DNA of 64,000 bases, from assembly GCA_023101725.1 (NCBI GenBank), contig JALJCO010010210.1, positions 124,001 to 188,000 of the forward strand. The letters are read 5' to 3'. Shown here piece after piece: positions 43,159 through 54,645 of this stretch. Within the stretch, counting starts at the first letter, position 1. Each line of letters starts with the position of its first letter. This stretch comes from Atherinomorus stipes (lineage: Eukaryota; Chordata; Actinopteri; Atheriniformes; Atherinidae). A model generated the notes under the pieces. That model was not told the DNA's origin and ran no database searches. It worked only from the letters and a program-made list of their open reading frames with translations. Made by a program: the position numbers and the translations under genes.

Positions 43159-44080
43159 CAGTCGTCCTCAAAATTATTCATACCCTCCAATTACAGACAG
43201 AAAAAAAATCAGCTGTCAGTGAAATAAGTTGGAATTGACTAAAGTAATAATACTGTAAATAGAAATTCTATGAAAATCATGACATTGATTTTGTATTGTG
43301 GTTCAACAGAAATATAAAAAAAAACACACAAAAAATAAAGTTGCAAAAAAAACACAAAAGAAAGAAAGGGAGAAGGTCAAGGGGGCACATTCCTGCCACA
43401 ATAGGGGAGGAAGGGGGAAAGGATGATGGGGGGGGAGTTTAATTCTATTCTATTTTGGATCCAGTGACCAGAAGATGGTGACGAGGGAAAAGCTGCTAAA
43501 GTAAACAAAAGAAAAAAATATTTATTGAAAAAAAAATAGTCAAATCCCCCCCCTTTTAATCACAGGCACCATTCTATTCCATCGGGGGTCCATCAACAAC
43601 AACATAATTATTTATTAATTATCTCTTTTTTCCTAAAAAAAATTTTTTTGCTTTTGCGGTTGCCTCGTGAAGGGCTAAAAAAAGGGGGGACCATCTTTCG
43701 TAATTTCAAAAAAAAAAATTGGGGAAAAAAAGGGGAAAAAAAGAGCTCATAAAATTTCTCCCACCAAATAAAAAAAAAAATTCATTGAAGAAAATATAAG
43801 AAGGAGTGTATGTAAAAAGCAGGTAATGAACCTTTAAGAAACAATTTGAGGAAATAACTGCAATAAGGAGTTTTTTAATGATAAAAAGAATTCTACAACG
43901 CTGAAGGAATTATGGTCCACTGTTATGGGAAAGGAGTTTTAAAATATGGGGGGATAGTTTTTTAATTAATTATTTTTTAAAAAATATATATCAAAAAAAT
44001 ATTTTATATACTAAAATTAAAATTTAAATATTTTATATATATTATTTTTTTTTTATAATTAATTATTTTCCTTTTGGAGG
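43159..44080. mobile_element. second copy of the Tc1-like MITE, error-rich and expanded
   Basis: Starts CAGTCGTCCTCAAAATTATTC and follows the 26588-27110 element: CAGCTGTCAGTGAAATAAGT, TATTGTGGTT, then (after about 400 extra bases) GAGGAAATAACTGCAATAAGGAG, ATTATGGTCCACTGTTATGGG and a TTTTGGAGGAATAAA stretch matching the other copy's right end. The part 43300-43800 is full of swollen A, C and G runs, has no counterpart in the first copy, and looks like poor consensus or an unrecognised insertion. The exact right end (about 44080) is uncertain. Confidence 0.65.
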
Positions 44081-44169
44081 AATAAAATGGAGGTAAGTAA
44101 GGAAAGGGAATTGGAAACATAAAAAGAGAAAAAAAAAACAAAAAAAAAAAAAAATAGAAGATGCTACAG

Positions 44170-44371
44170 CAGGGCTACTCAATTTAATCCTACGAGGGGC
44201 CGCAATCCTGCAGGCTTTCTCTCCCTGACACACCTGAATCAAATTAAAGATCCAATAGCCAATCAGGCTCTGCACAATGATTCATTAACCTCAGTCAAGT
44301 GTGTTGAAACATGGAGATATTGAAAACCTGCAGGATTGCAGCGCTTGTAGGGCCGCAATGAATAGCCTGCG
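44170..44371. mobile_element. hAT-like MITE
   Basis: The left end CAGGGCTACTCAATTTAATC and, on the minus strand, CGCAGGCTATTCATTGCGGCC are inverted, with CGCAATCCTGCAGGC / GCCTGCAGGATTGC-type inner arms. Length is about 200 bp, with no frame. CTACAGCA at the left (44164-44171) and GTACAGCA at the right (44372-44379) match at seven of eight positions, a likely decayed target duplication overlapping the end. Confidence 0.72.
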
Positions 44372-44379
44372 GTACAGCA

Positions 44380-44977
44380 TGCTGATTTAACACAATCAAT
44401 TCCATTCATATTAAATCACAAAAGGAAACTAAAATATCAAAATGTGATCATCAGTTGGTTTCTTTAACATTACACCAGTGTCCTGACTTTAAGAGCCAGC
44501 CACGACACAGCTCCCCACCCACTCAGTCACTCCACTTTATAAACCTGTGCAGAGGGGCTCACACCTGTTCTCTGTTAGCATTTAGCAGGGGTATAGTATA
44601 TGGCCTCCAGAGGGTATTAAAACTTACTCAGATAAAAGCAAGATTAAAAAGTGAAAAAATAAATTCAAAACAGTCCCATGCATTAAAAACCCATATTTTG
44701 GCCCCATCACACGTACCTTGGCCCACCCACTTTTCTGATTGGCCCAGGGCCTGGCTTGCCCTGAGAAAGCTTTGCAAAAGTCATTTTGAACAATTTGGGT
44801 GCCGGGGACATAAAAATAAGTGTCGGGACCTCATTTAAATCCATGTTTTACTCATTACTGTGAGACCAGTGTAAATGGTCCTGGAGTGGGTTTTCAAATA
44901 TTTCCCATCATGCTTTGTGACTCCCTCTGTTCTGTTCTTCACCATGAGTTAAGTGTACTATATATGTAATTACTTAA
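44380..44977. other. intergenic, no gene seen
   Basis: The 127-codon frame at 44455-44838 has no recognisable domain. Nothing else identified. Confidence 0.5.
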
Positions 44978-45590
44978 AGGATAATTTTATTTTTTTCAAC
45001 CTGAACCTCATTAGGAGTATATACGTACATTTGCTCACCGGTAAAGTTTCTGCATTACGTTTGAGTTCTTTGGAAGATATTACGCTGAGTCGTCCTCGGC
45101 GTTCCTCCAGTAAAATAGGAGATACAGGACAGCCAATATATAAGACATTATCTGCAGCAAAAGTCTTTGATTTTCGCCAATACTTTAAGTAGAATGAACA
45201 AATGAACGAGTACTATTGTCCTGTGAGTTCAAATTTAGCTTTCTGTTAGTTATCAGGGTATACTACACACTTTTTGGGGCCGCGTGTTCACGAGGCGTGC
45301 TTCCGTAGTACAGCTGAGAAGAGCAACTACCCAGACAACAACAATAACACTCACAGGACAATAGTACTCATTCGTTCATTCTTCTTATAGCATTGATGAA
45401 ATTAAGGATTTTTGCTGCAAATAATGTCTATTGGCTGCCCCGTCTTCGCCATGATACTGGACGTTCACCAAAACGCGACCCAACGTAATATCTTCCAAAG
45501 GACTCAAAGTGATGCAGAAACTTTACCGGTGAGTAAATGTATGTACATACTAGAAATAAGGTCCAGGTTGAAAAAAAAGAAACTTATCCT
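44978..45590. mobile_element. foldback DNA transposon with TTAA duplication
   Basis: Two inverted arms of about 250 and 241 bp (44978-45227 and 45350-45590) enclose a 122-bp loop. Matching landmarks are TCAACCTG, CTCACCGGTAAAGTTTCTGCAT, TTTGGAAGATATTACG and GTACTATTGTCCTGTGAG. The tetramer TTAA stands at both boundaries (44974-44977 and 45591-45594), and the outermost bases read AGGATAA inward. A TTAA target is the habit of piggyBac and Kolobok elements. No transposase frame is present. The single-stranded form would fold into a hairpin of ~240 bp. Confidence 0.85.
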
Positions 45591-45751
45591 TTAAGGTTCA
45601 GCTGAAGACGGTGAAATGCTCTTTCACACTCAATTGAAGGGTTACAGCATTGTTTTGGAGTTTCTTTTCTGAATCTAAAGGTAGCGGTAAGGCTGGTATC
45701 AGCTGGTAAACCCTACAGGGTGAATCCCTTACGAAGTTTTATCTTTGTTCA

Positions 45752-45887
45752 AGCATGCAGTTTCTCAGCCGTGTGGTGCTGATGGGCGCGGACGGCTACA
45801 GAAATGTGCACAAAATATGTCACTGCGCCATCAAAGAGTCCTGAACGCTGAGGTTTATGGTCATAAAGTTACATAGTGTACCTTTAA
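45752..45887 (+). repeat. dispersed repeat, copy 2 (partner at 8545)
   Basis: Aligns with 8545-8682: GCAGTTTCTCAGCC, AAATGTGCACA, GCGCCATCAAAGAGTC, AACGC and the end AAGTTACATAGTGTACCTTTAA. Non-coding; class unknown. Confidence 0.5.
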
Positions 45888-48661
45888 TATCTCAGCTTTG
45901 ACGTGAGATCTGAGACATTCAATTATGTGTCAATTGAATAAGGACTTACAGTGATTCGGTAAACATAACTGCTTTTTTATATTTATCTTTGACTTGTGTT
46001 TCAATATTCCTACATGCTGGACAGCCAAATTATTCTTGTTATTTAAAGGTAGAGTCCAAAGTTTCCCTCCTGAAAATAAACGTAAAATAGACTCAAACAA
46101 TGTAAATAAAAATCGACTAGCTACAGTTTAAAATCGATCATTTCAAATGTGCTCGGATCAAATTTAATTTGTTCCTTGCTGGAAAAGAAAATGTTGAGAG
46201 AATATTGTCTGGCACTGTCTTTTAAAATCGGAAAGAAACTTGTATGATTAAATGTATTCATTTGCACTTTTAAGCCATATCATTTTCCCCGAAAAAGATT
46301 TGGTAAGTTGAAATTCTGATTCGCTGGTAACTTTAGAAATATACCTGCAATATTGGCTCCTGATCAAAAAAGTTAATAAATATATTTTTGGATATAGTGA
46401 CAGCCTTTCTCCAACTTAATCGGGCATATCATATTGTAAACAATTCCACATGTTCCTCCTAAAGTGTGCCCAAGTTGATCCCTGAACCAATGCATTAACA
46501 TGAATCAATGTATGGTTACACCACTATACTGTGTAGCCAAAGAACAAAATTAGAATTAGTAAAGTAGAAGGTACTTCGTTTAAAAAAAAAGAAAAAAATG
46601 ACTGACCTCAGCAAAAGGAGCCATAATGTCCAGGGATGAAGGTATGTATAGAGACAGAGAGATCCCAGGAACTCTCTGGGGGGTGAAAGTGATTTAGAGA
46701 TGGTGCGCACTGTTTACACGGCCCGCCCGAAGGGATGCGCTTCTGTTGGCAGGAGAATGTGGTTAGCATGGGAGGCACGTCGCTGCGACCCCTTTTCCCT
46801 CTCTGTGCCTCACTCTCCCTCTTCCTCCAGCTGCTCAGGGGCATTCGATGGTCTGGGAAAGATTAATGCATCTTCAACAGCATGCCGTGAAATCAAATTA
46901 GTGTACTCTGATCCAAAGACACAGAGGTCTTAGGCCAGGGCTACAGCAGGGACAATTCCTCAATAACCTCCAGCTTTGTAGCCCCAATCCCACCCCCTCC
47001 TCCTGCACCTGCAGTCTGTTGATTATTCAAATAGCTTACATGCATTAGTTTTGACTTTGTGGTTTTTTTTATACCTAATGAGCTCTTTGTGTTATTGATT
47101 TACAGATGTGCACACAGAATTACCCCAACCTGTTAGTGTTTTCTTAAACACACTGATTTCTGACCTGACAGTGGGTCAGAATAAATATGGAAAATAAAGC
47201 CCCTCATTCCAATGTCACTTTGCATCATCTCAAGCATGCATGTCCATGTTACTGCAGGTTTCCATCAAATTCAGTGAAGGATGAACACCTATCCAGACAC
47301 AGTATGCTGTTAAAATTGGATTTGCTGGGGGAAATAAGGGGATTATTACTACTTCAGTGTCCTAGTTCTGTACAATGTTTTTCTCTCTCTTGTGTTTGAT
47401 CATGTAATCGAGCAAGCAAAGATGGAGTCATTCACAGAGCTTACAGAGTAATAACCTGAAGACATCACCACTGATGTGGTGCAAGAGTTGAGAATGTGGA
47501 ACACTACCTGTCCTTGGATATGGGCATTCACAGGTCACATGATCCCATCATGCACTTATAACCTGTAAACTGTGTGGTGAATACTGCACCGGTCAGCTCA
47601 TAGTTATTCACCTGTTTCAGTCAGCCCCCCTCCCAACATCGTTTCCAACATTATTGGCCTTGTGATTAGTGCTGTCTGACCTGTACTCTCCCACTGTGAA
47701 GCAGCTAAAATGATGCCTTTGTTTTGCAAATGAGATTTACCCTTGAGGTGCTCTGATACGGTGATGAATCTGCACGTCTCTGAAAAGGAAAGAATGGATG
47801 AAAAGTTACATTTATACAATACGAAACCGGACATGAACTTTTGACCTGCTGAATAGAATCAGATTATGCCTAATTGATTTTACAGCTCAAAGGATAATCA
47901 AGACGAGCTATGCGATAATAGCTATTGACATCCTGATAAAGTTTACAACAAGTCAATACAGAGGTGCTTCATGTTTAAACAATGAGGGGCAGGTATGATT
48001 CAAACAGAGGGAACTGATACATAAATGCTCGACCATTTATGGCTTTAAGTACCAGAGACTGTGTTGAGATTGTTAGATTGTTGTCATGTCCATTTTTGTT
48101 CTAAAGGTGCTGTATGTCACCTTTAAAGCAACCTATCAATAAAAAGTAGTTTTAAAAATGACATGACCAGTGTTATATTGTTTCCTCCATGCCATGTTTG
48201 TTCAGACCTATGGTTCAGACACGAACCACCAGCTGCTCAAGATATGACCTTTAGCATTTTTCATCCGTGACCAACATTGTTTCGCCTACATGACTGGAAG
48301 GGCGAGGGGGAGGCAAAAGGCCATCACTTGGGTTTAACTTGAACACCCAATGTCATTAGTACAAACTACTCTTTGAAAACTTGATAATTTAGAAAAGATC
48401 CGATCAGTGTTTCAAGGATATGTTTAAGGCAGGGTGGATGATGTCTTCCAGGGGCATTTTTTTTTTTTTTACAATATTGGTTAAAATCTCCTCCACACCC
48501 CGATTGCAGCCAATTAATTAAATGTTCTGACACAAAAATATAAAAAGATTTGGTCACCTGTGGAACGGACAGGACTGAAAAAATGAAAGCATCCAATCAT
48601 CTTGAACGGCCTGTTCTTGATGACTGAATGATATGTTCATCAAACTCAACTGTCATTTCCC
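45888..48661. other. intergenic, no gene seen
   Basis: No gene recognised. The block 46600-47050 is moderately GC-rich, complex sequence without repeat resemblance and could be a conserved noncoding element. A short inverted pair AAAGGTG / CACCTTT (48106-48125) recalls the ends of dispersed repeats elsewhere in the window. Confidence 0.5.
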
Positions 48662-49423
48662 CCCCCCTCTCCGCAGGTCAGGTGTGTGGGGCAAGGACAT
48701 CAGGGTGGGGGCTGGCCTGTGCTGGGGGGGTCGTCTGGAGGGTCCTGTCCTCCGGGGTGTCGGCTGGGCCGCCTGGGTTTTGTGGGGGGGTGTGCTTGGG
48801 CCCTGGGCCCCATGCTGTGCCTGCCCAGAGGGGGGGACCGGCGCCTGGTGGGGTCAGCAGCTGCTGGTGTTGGTCCGCTGGGGCCTGGGCCCCAAGACCG
48901 CGGGGTGCCGCCCCTCTGGGGGGATGCATGTCCGTCTCTTTGGCTGGGGCCTGGGTCTCGGGCTGTGCGGGCTTCCCTCCTCCTTGCAGAGACGAGGCTG
49001 CATCTGCATGACTGTATCACCATAGAGACCCTTTATCATGCATGTTGACACTGTGACGCTGCTTCCCGTTGCTCTGACTAGGTTGTACCTCTTCTCTGCG
49101 TAGTTCTGCGTGTGTTTGGATGAGCTGATGATACTTAAGCCACCTGCAGGTCCCCCTGAGAGGGGATTGCTAGTTTTGCTTTCCAGCAGAGACCTTGGAA
49201 TGTTGTTTAGGGGTTTCTGTACAGATGCACCAATGAACTGTGTGAGTGGATCCATGATTTTTCTCCTCTTTCTCCCTCTCTCTCTCTCTCTTCCTCACTC
49301 CTTTCTCTCTGTTCCACTTTCTATCATTACCTCTGTTAACTTTCATTTCTCCCTTGTCAGGCCCAGCAGTATGGTATGGAATGCTGTTATAGACAAATGT
49401 TTAATTAAAGAAATAAAATGAAT
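48662..49423 (+). mobile_element. probable LINE 3' UTR: G-rich block, pyrimidine tract, A-rich end
   Basis: The first ~330 bases are exceptionally G-rich on the plus strand (GGGG runs near 48724, 48784 and 48829; GGGCCTGGGCCCC). They open long frames on both strands purely by lack of stops. Then come ~250 bases of ordinary sequence, a CT-rich tract (49258-49320), and an end reading GCCCAGCAGTATGGTATGG...AAAGAAATAAAATGAATAA. This layout resembles 3' UTRs of L1-type fish LINEs as remembered, but no reverse transcriptase is attached, so the class is uncertain. Confidence 0.45.
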
Positions 49424-52153
49424 AAACAGGATATCAAGGGGGGCCTTGTGTTCATAAAGCTCCCATTGGCAAAGCAAATCTGTTCAACACAATAAAGCAA
49501 CCAGATCACCATTCTGCTGCTACGATGCTGGACAGGACAAGTAAAAGAGAAAAAAAAAAAAGTATCTTGCTCGAACCGTTTTTCCAGGATTGCCTACCCT
49601 GCCTATAAAAGTTAAGTTGAGTTTTTCATTTTGGTGATTTAATAGCTCAGTTTAGTGAAAACTTGCCATTTTACATTTCAGGATGTGGAGGAGCTTACAT
49701 TTTTTCCAGCAAATGCGTTGGTAATGTGCACATATGAATGCTTTATAGTCCAAAAACAAAGCTTGTTTTGTAGGCAGATTTTAAAAGATTGTGGTTTTGC
49801 TCTGAAAAAGAAAAAAAGGGGGAGAAAAATTAGCCTGCCAAAAAAAACGGAATCCGTCTGATAGAAATTGTCACCCGATTTTTTTTTTTTTTCTAATGTG
49901 CATGTAAACATGCCTAATATCCGATTTATCAACACATTATTCAATGCTACATTCCTATTGGTTGTTAGAGGAGGTATTGTTGGAGGAATCACAGTGCTGG
50001 ATGATCCTAAACATCTGAATTACTTGAGATTTGCCCCCATCTATCTTTGGTCACAAGACTATGACAACAGTGGTCTTTACCTCTCACTGTACAATGCAGG
50101 ACTAATATCTTTATCCATGGCTCAAGATAACCTCATGATTGCTTCAAGTTGGTCTTTTTCCATCTAGGACAGCTGAAAATTGCACCATGTATACAGTACC
50201 AGTCCTTACTGTTTGCTCTGAAGATTGAGGTCAGCTACATGTGCTTTAAAATGAATGCCTTTCTTTGTGCACTTTTTGTTGTGCAGTAGTCAGGGAATGT
50301 CACCAGCCACTGGCTCCAGATTTTGTGCAGGTAGCAGCTCCTGAACACTGTAAAAAGTCTTTTGCATGTGCTTTTGTTATGCCTAGTGAAGCTTTGTTTC
50401 TTCAAAGAGGAAAAGCACAAAATTGGAGAAAATTCAGTCACTTCTTGTTGAGATATGCACAAAGGAGAGAAAAATGCACTTTAGTGTTTAGATTTGTGTA
50501 CAGTGCTTGAGTAAACCTTCTTTATTTCTAAACTTCTTCAGTTAACACAGATTATATAAGGACGTCTGCAAACCTGCTTCATTATTTTAGTTTCAGCATA
50601 TTCTGTCAGGGGGGAGGTGTCCCTATACGCTAGGGACAAAGTTAATGTGCCACTTGTGACATTTACAAAGTGCACACGAATTGTTATATTAGCTGTGGCT
50701 GCGCATGCTGGTGAAGATGGTGGTAATCAGTCTTAGCCAAGGCAGGTGCGATAGGGCACGCAGCAGGCCTAACAAAGACAGATTGGGACCTGCAGGGCAC
50801 ATAGCCATAACCAGCAGATCCTCTCACACACTTCTGCTTAAAGCTCTGAAATGTGACCGTGCATGGATCACTGCTGACAGGATAGAGATACTGCACGCAT
50901 AAAACATAGCGGACTCATGCAAGGCATTGTAGACTTCTAAAGATCAGACAGCTTATGTGGAGTTACAACATTGGAGAGAACAAAATCATAGCCAAACTGA
51001 CAAGCAAGTTAATTTAGTGTAGTAGTGAACACTGTGAAAATAAAAGGAAAAGTACCCATTTCAAATTAGTTTAGCATTTTTAGCCCACATGTTGAGTTCA
51101 TTTTAACATTTTACATGGTTATTTTTCTGAGTCCAGATTACAGGTTCACAAAAAAAACAAAAAACATTTAAATCTATTGTAAATCTGTAGTTGCCACAAA
51201 ACATACGTCGATCCCTCTTCAATACCCTTCATCTGAGGTGAGCCCCAGTTTAAGATTCAGAACATGTATGTTTGAACCAGCTTCTGGACAAGTGCACACA
51301 TCCTGTGCATGAGATTCTCTTTACCCTATTGACTGAGGATGAGTCTGTCACTGGATCCGGATTAAAGTCTTAAGACTATCTATAAAAATGTGCCGGGCAA
51401 TGAGGGGGGAACTTGTCAAAGATTTGTTTGCTGTCAGGGGCTTGTTAGTGCCAAAAGAAGGTATGGCTGCAGAATAGCAAGTTTCTATTTCTGTTTGGGC
51501 TCCAAAGTCATCTCAAGATCACACTTCTCTCTTGCCACAGTTCTAATAAATAGGCTCTAAGTGATCGTTGACATCTTGTCATTATAATAAAGAGATCTTT
51601 TTTCTTTATGTTTTGTGGAAGTGGGGTTGTGTTGCGTAGTCATTAAGAGTTCTCTGCAGCATGACAACAAGCAGAGGACTCTCAGTTGGGAGAACCAGGG
51701 GGAATTCTGATGGGGGCGCTAAGCTAACAGGTACTCAGAGAAAAGAGCCACATATAAGTAAATTTTCATTGCCTGTAACAACTTAAATATTTCTCGGCAG
51801 CTTAAGCTAGCTCCATATATGGAGAATTTTGTCATCTGAAAAACATCTGTGTTACTCTGTCTGAGCAGATTTAAACCTTTATGCAGGTATCTATCCGTCG
51901 CCATCTCAGCATTGCAGACACCTACTTTTTCAACACAGATGTGCAGCCCACCAAGAAGCTAACGCTTCAGCTCCAGAGATGAGGCTTTACTTTAATTAAA
52001 TACTGACTGGCTTAATGCAAGCCAGCAAGAGTCACTGCAGCTCTTTGTCCATGTTGATTTTTGTCTTTTCCACAGCAGAGCAAAGCTAAAAGACCAACAA
52101 CAGCACCAACAAAAAGCAGCCAATTCTCAGATTTTTCTCAGATTTTTCTGAGA
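49424..52153. other. intergenic, no gene seen
   Basis: No gene recognised. A- and T-runs near 49550 and 49880 bracket a palindromic ATGTGCATGTAAACATGC stretch. Frames at 49678-50167, on both strands, are AT-rich and without domains. Confidence 0.5.
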
Positions 52154-52167
52154 CTGCCCTCTAGTGG
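52154..52167 (-). promoter_or_regulatory. CTCF-type motif, best in window
   Basis: The minus strand reads CCACTAGAGGGCAG, which satisfies the CTCF core CCASYAGRKGGCRS at all 14 positions. It follows a short duplicated CTCAGATTTTT unit (52123-52150). Whether it is bound cannot be told from sequence. Confidence 0.45.
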
Positions 52168-52570
52168 TAACGAAACGCTGGAACATGTGGTGTGCCCTTG
52201 CAGGGCATTAATGAAACATTTGAAGACCTTTATTCAGCCTGGAAGGGCACAGTGTGTGAGAATTATATATATCTAGAGGTAAATACAGTATGTGCATAAG
52301 AATTATCTGAAATGTTGAGCCCAGTTTTGAATGGACAGTGGCCATTGGTGACCAAATTTCTTCCAGATTTGTGTTTTCATCTGCAAGTGGATCCAATGGC
52401 CTCAAACTCAATGACTGCACTACTGTACTTTATACTGTCTTCTTCTATGTGTCTTTTAAGGTGTTATGAAAGCAAACAGTCCTCTAGCATCAATCAAATA
52501 AAACAAGTTCTGTAGTTTTTAAGCTCAGAGGGTTTTCAGTTCACAAAATCAGTAGTTTGCTCATACAGAG
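52168..52570. other. intergenic, no gene seen
   Basis: Nothing recognised. Confidence 0.5.
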
Positions 52571-53132
52571 GCTGTGCCTCAATCAGCACATTTGCACTAT
52601 GTTTAAGTGCATAGTGCATTTAAGCTCTAGTGCTCTGAAAAGTACCCAGATGCTGCCGTAACGACGGCCAAAAATGCAGTGTGAACAAAGCACACTACTC
52701 TAACTAAATGGACACCATCTTGCTGACGTAGCGAAAGAGGCAGGACTTTCAAACTGTTTTCAGAGCTAAATAATGGTAGAGAACAAAACAGTGGCGACCC
52801 CAGCTGCAGCAGAGGTTGTACTGAACTGATGTAAGTAACGTTCATGAAATTATTCAGGTGGCATGCTAACAAGCTGTTCACTCCCCGATGACAGTTCTAA
52901 TCTGGTCCTTTGTTTGAGGCTGAGTTTTAATTCGGCTTAGTAGAATTAGCACATGTAGATATTAGCTGTTTGAGCAGGCAACGCTAGTCCGTTACTTCCA
53001 GTAAGTGCAGTGCTCCGTTCAGGCCAGCACTTACTGTAGCCACGATCTTGTGCACTACTAATGGTGTGCACAGTGTGCACTACGTACTGAATTCCAGTGC
53101 ACTCATGTAAGTGCAATGATTGAGACGCACTC
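52571..53132. mobile_element. ISL2EU-like MITE
   Basis: The left edge GTGCCTCAATCAGCAC, with TTTGCACTATG after it, and on the minus strand the right edge GTGCGTCTCAATCATTGCAC, with TTACATGAGTGCAC after it, are imperfect inverted repeats. GTGCATAGTGCAT and GTGCACAGTGTGCAC occur just inside. The CTCAAT(C/T) plus GTGC pattern resembles ISL2EU-type ends in teleosts. The interior is non-coding. No clear target duplication was found. Confidence 0.55.
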
Positions 53133-53508
53133 AGAAACTAGTAGAAATGGTGGCACAAATAAGGCAGCTGTCATAAAGCTCATTCTAAGAATTAAAAATA
53201 AAAGTATTTTTAGTTAGGTCAGTTGTGATACATTCCATTTCTCTGCTTTGGTCTTCAATCTGTTACATGTTGCACCTTTAAGCATGTTTGCATTGACATA
53301 CTTAGTTGTCCAATATAATCAAGTAGTGTGGTCCTAAAATACCAACTATGGCCACTAATAAGTGAATAAAAATCATTGAAAAGCAACTTCATCTTTTTGA
53401 GTATTCCCATTTTCCTATTCCTCCCCAAAGTAACGCCCAGCAGTAGGTTATCCAACAAATCTGGCACAGAGTCAGCTGAGCCGCATTAGGACAAGTTGGG
53501 TGTAGAAC
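53133..53508. other. intergenic, no gene seen
   Basis: No gene seen. The end TTGCACCTTTAAGC near 53270 resembles the edge of dispersed repeats elsewhere in the window. Confidence 0.5.
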
Positions 53509-53558
53509 GTGCTGAGGATAGCACGTTTTACACCCGTTGGTTAGTCAGAGTGCCTCCA
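53509..53558 (+). repeat. 50-bp motif, copy 1 (partner at 54595)
   Basis: Shares GCACGTTTTACACCCGTT exactly, and CAGAGTGCCTCCA after a short divergent part, with 54595-54645. The match starts at G(T/C)GCT.AG. Nothing in the flanks is similar, so this is a short duplicated unit. Function unknown. Confidence 0.6.
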
Positions 53559-54594
53559 GATAAGTCCAGTGCCCATTAAATCTAATCAGAAAGTGTGTCC
53601 AAAAGGCGACAATTCTTTCTTCTGTTTGTCCCGGGTCCTCTTCTGCTTACGGAGCTAAGTGCTTCACAAAACCCTCTAACCAGTCAGAGATCTGGTGCCA
53701 CCATAGGTTTTCCATCTATCTCATTAAAACAGATGATTTCTAAAATGATTTCTAATTTAGTGCTCTCCAGAAGTCTGGTACATGTGCCTTTTGAAATTCA
53801 CAACAACTGAAAAACAACATTCAAGAAATATGACTAAAAAACATGAGTGTGTTGTTTGGTAAACTCAGTGTTAGTGCACAGACCTGCTGTGCATATGCAT
53901 TCAAACATTAGTTTGTCTTAAAGTCTGGCCAAAGACTTAAATAAATGTGGAGTCAAAGATAAAAGATGCCCAGAAGTCATGTAATCTTTGCCAGCCATTT
54001 CCCTCTTAATATAAGGTCTTAACTCCTTTAGAAGCAATTAGAAATTACATCTACTCTGTTTGCCTTGATAAGAGATAAAATGTTGCCTGCGTCTCTGTGC
54101 AAACAAAATGCTAATGAAAGGCCACCCAACTGGCTGCATACCGGGCAAGTGCGCCTCTGGAACCCACATGCAGATTACCTGCCTGCCGACCTGTTCCTAA
54201 TTATTATTCATGTTTACAAACTTTCATCTCATGGGACGGGCTGCAGAGCCAGCTGCATGCGAGATGAGCAAACAGTGGCTGCAGCGGCATACAGGAGTGG
54301 ACATGAATTTATTCATGGCAAAAAGAGCCCATCCACGCGAGGGCCCCTGTGTCTCCTCTCTGCCTCCCTTGAGAGAGGACATTTATGAAGACATTCCCTG
54401 AAAATCTAAATACCAGCATTATCATTCCAAGCAGCAAGTACCTGCGTCATGACTGCATTTGTTGCCGTGCCAACACTGCTCCCGTCAACCCAAACCCACC
54501 ACACCACTACTGCAATTTACTATATCCGATGGATGTAGCCAAGCAAGGTGAGGGAGAGTTCAGCGTTTGCGTTACCCATGGGATATTTGGAGAG
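53559..54594. other. intergenic, complex sequence, no gene
   Basis: The part 54060-54560 is complex, non-repetitive and moderately GC-rich. The overlapping frames at 54065-54401 show no domain. Its texture fits a conserved noncoding element, but alignment is required. Confidence 0.5.
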
Positions 54595-54645
54595 GCGCTT
54601 AGCGATGGCACGTTTTACACCCGTTCGTCAGGCAGAGTGCCTCCA
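54595..54645 (+). repeat. 50-bp motif, copy 2 (partner at 53509)
   Basis: Second copy of the short duplicated unit, about 1.09 kb downstream of the first and in the same orientation. Confidence 0.6.

Noticed and set aside
45028..45548. Possible microRNA precursor from inverted arms
   Set aside because: The inverted repeat is that of a TTAA-flanked transposon; arms of ~245 bp are far longer than a microRNA hairpin.
48628..49255. Several overlapping 80-130-codon frames on both strands as genes
   Set aside because: They coincide with a G-rich block where stop codons are rare in all frames; translations are Gly/Pro/Ala-rich low complexity.
49890..49910. Palindrome ATGTGCATGTAAACATGC as a regulatory site
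   Set aside because: It lies between homopolymer runs and matches no specific factor; chance or repeat remnant is more likely.
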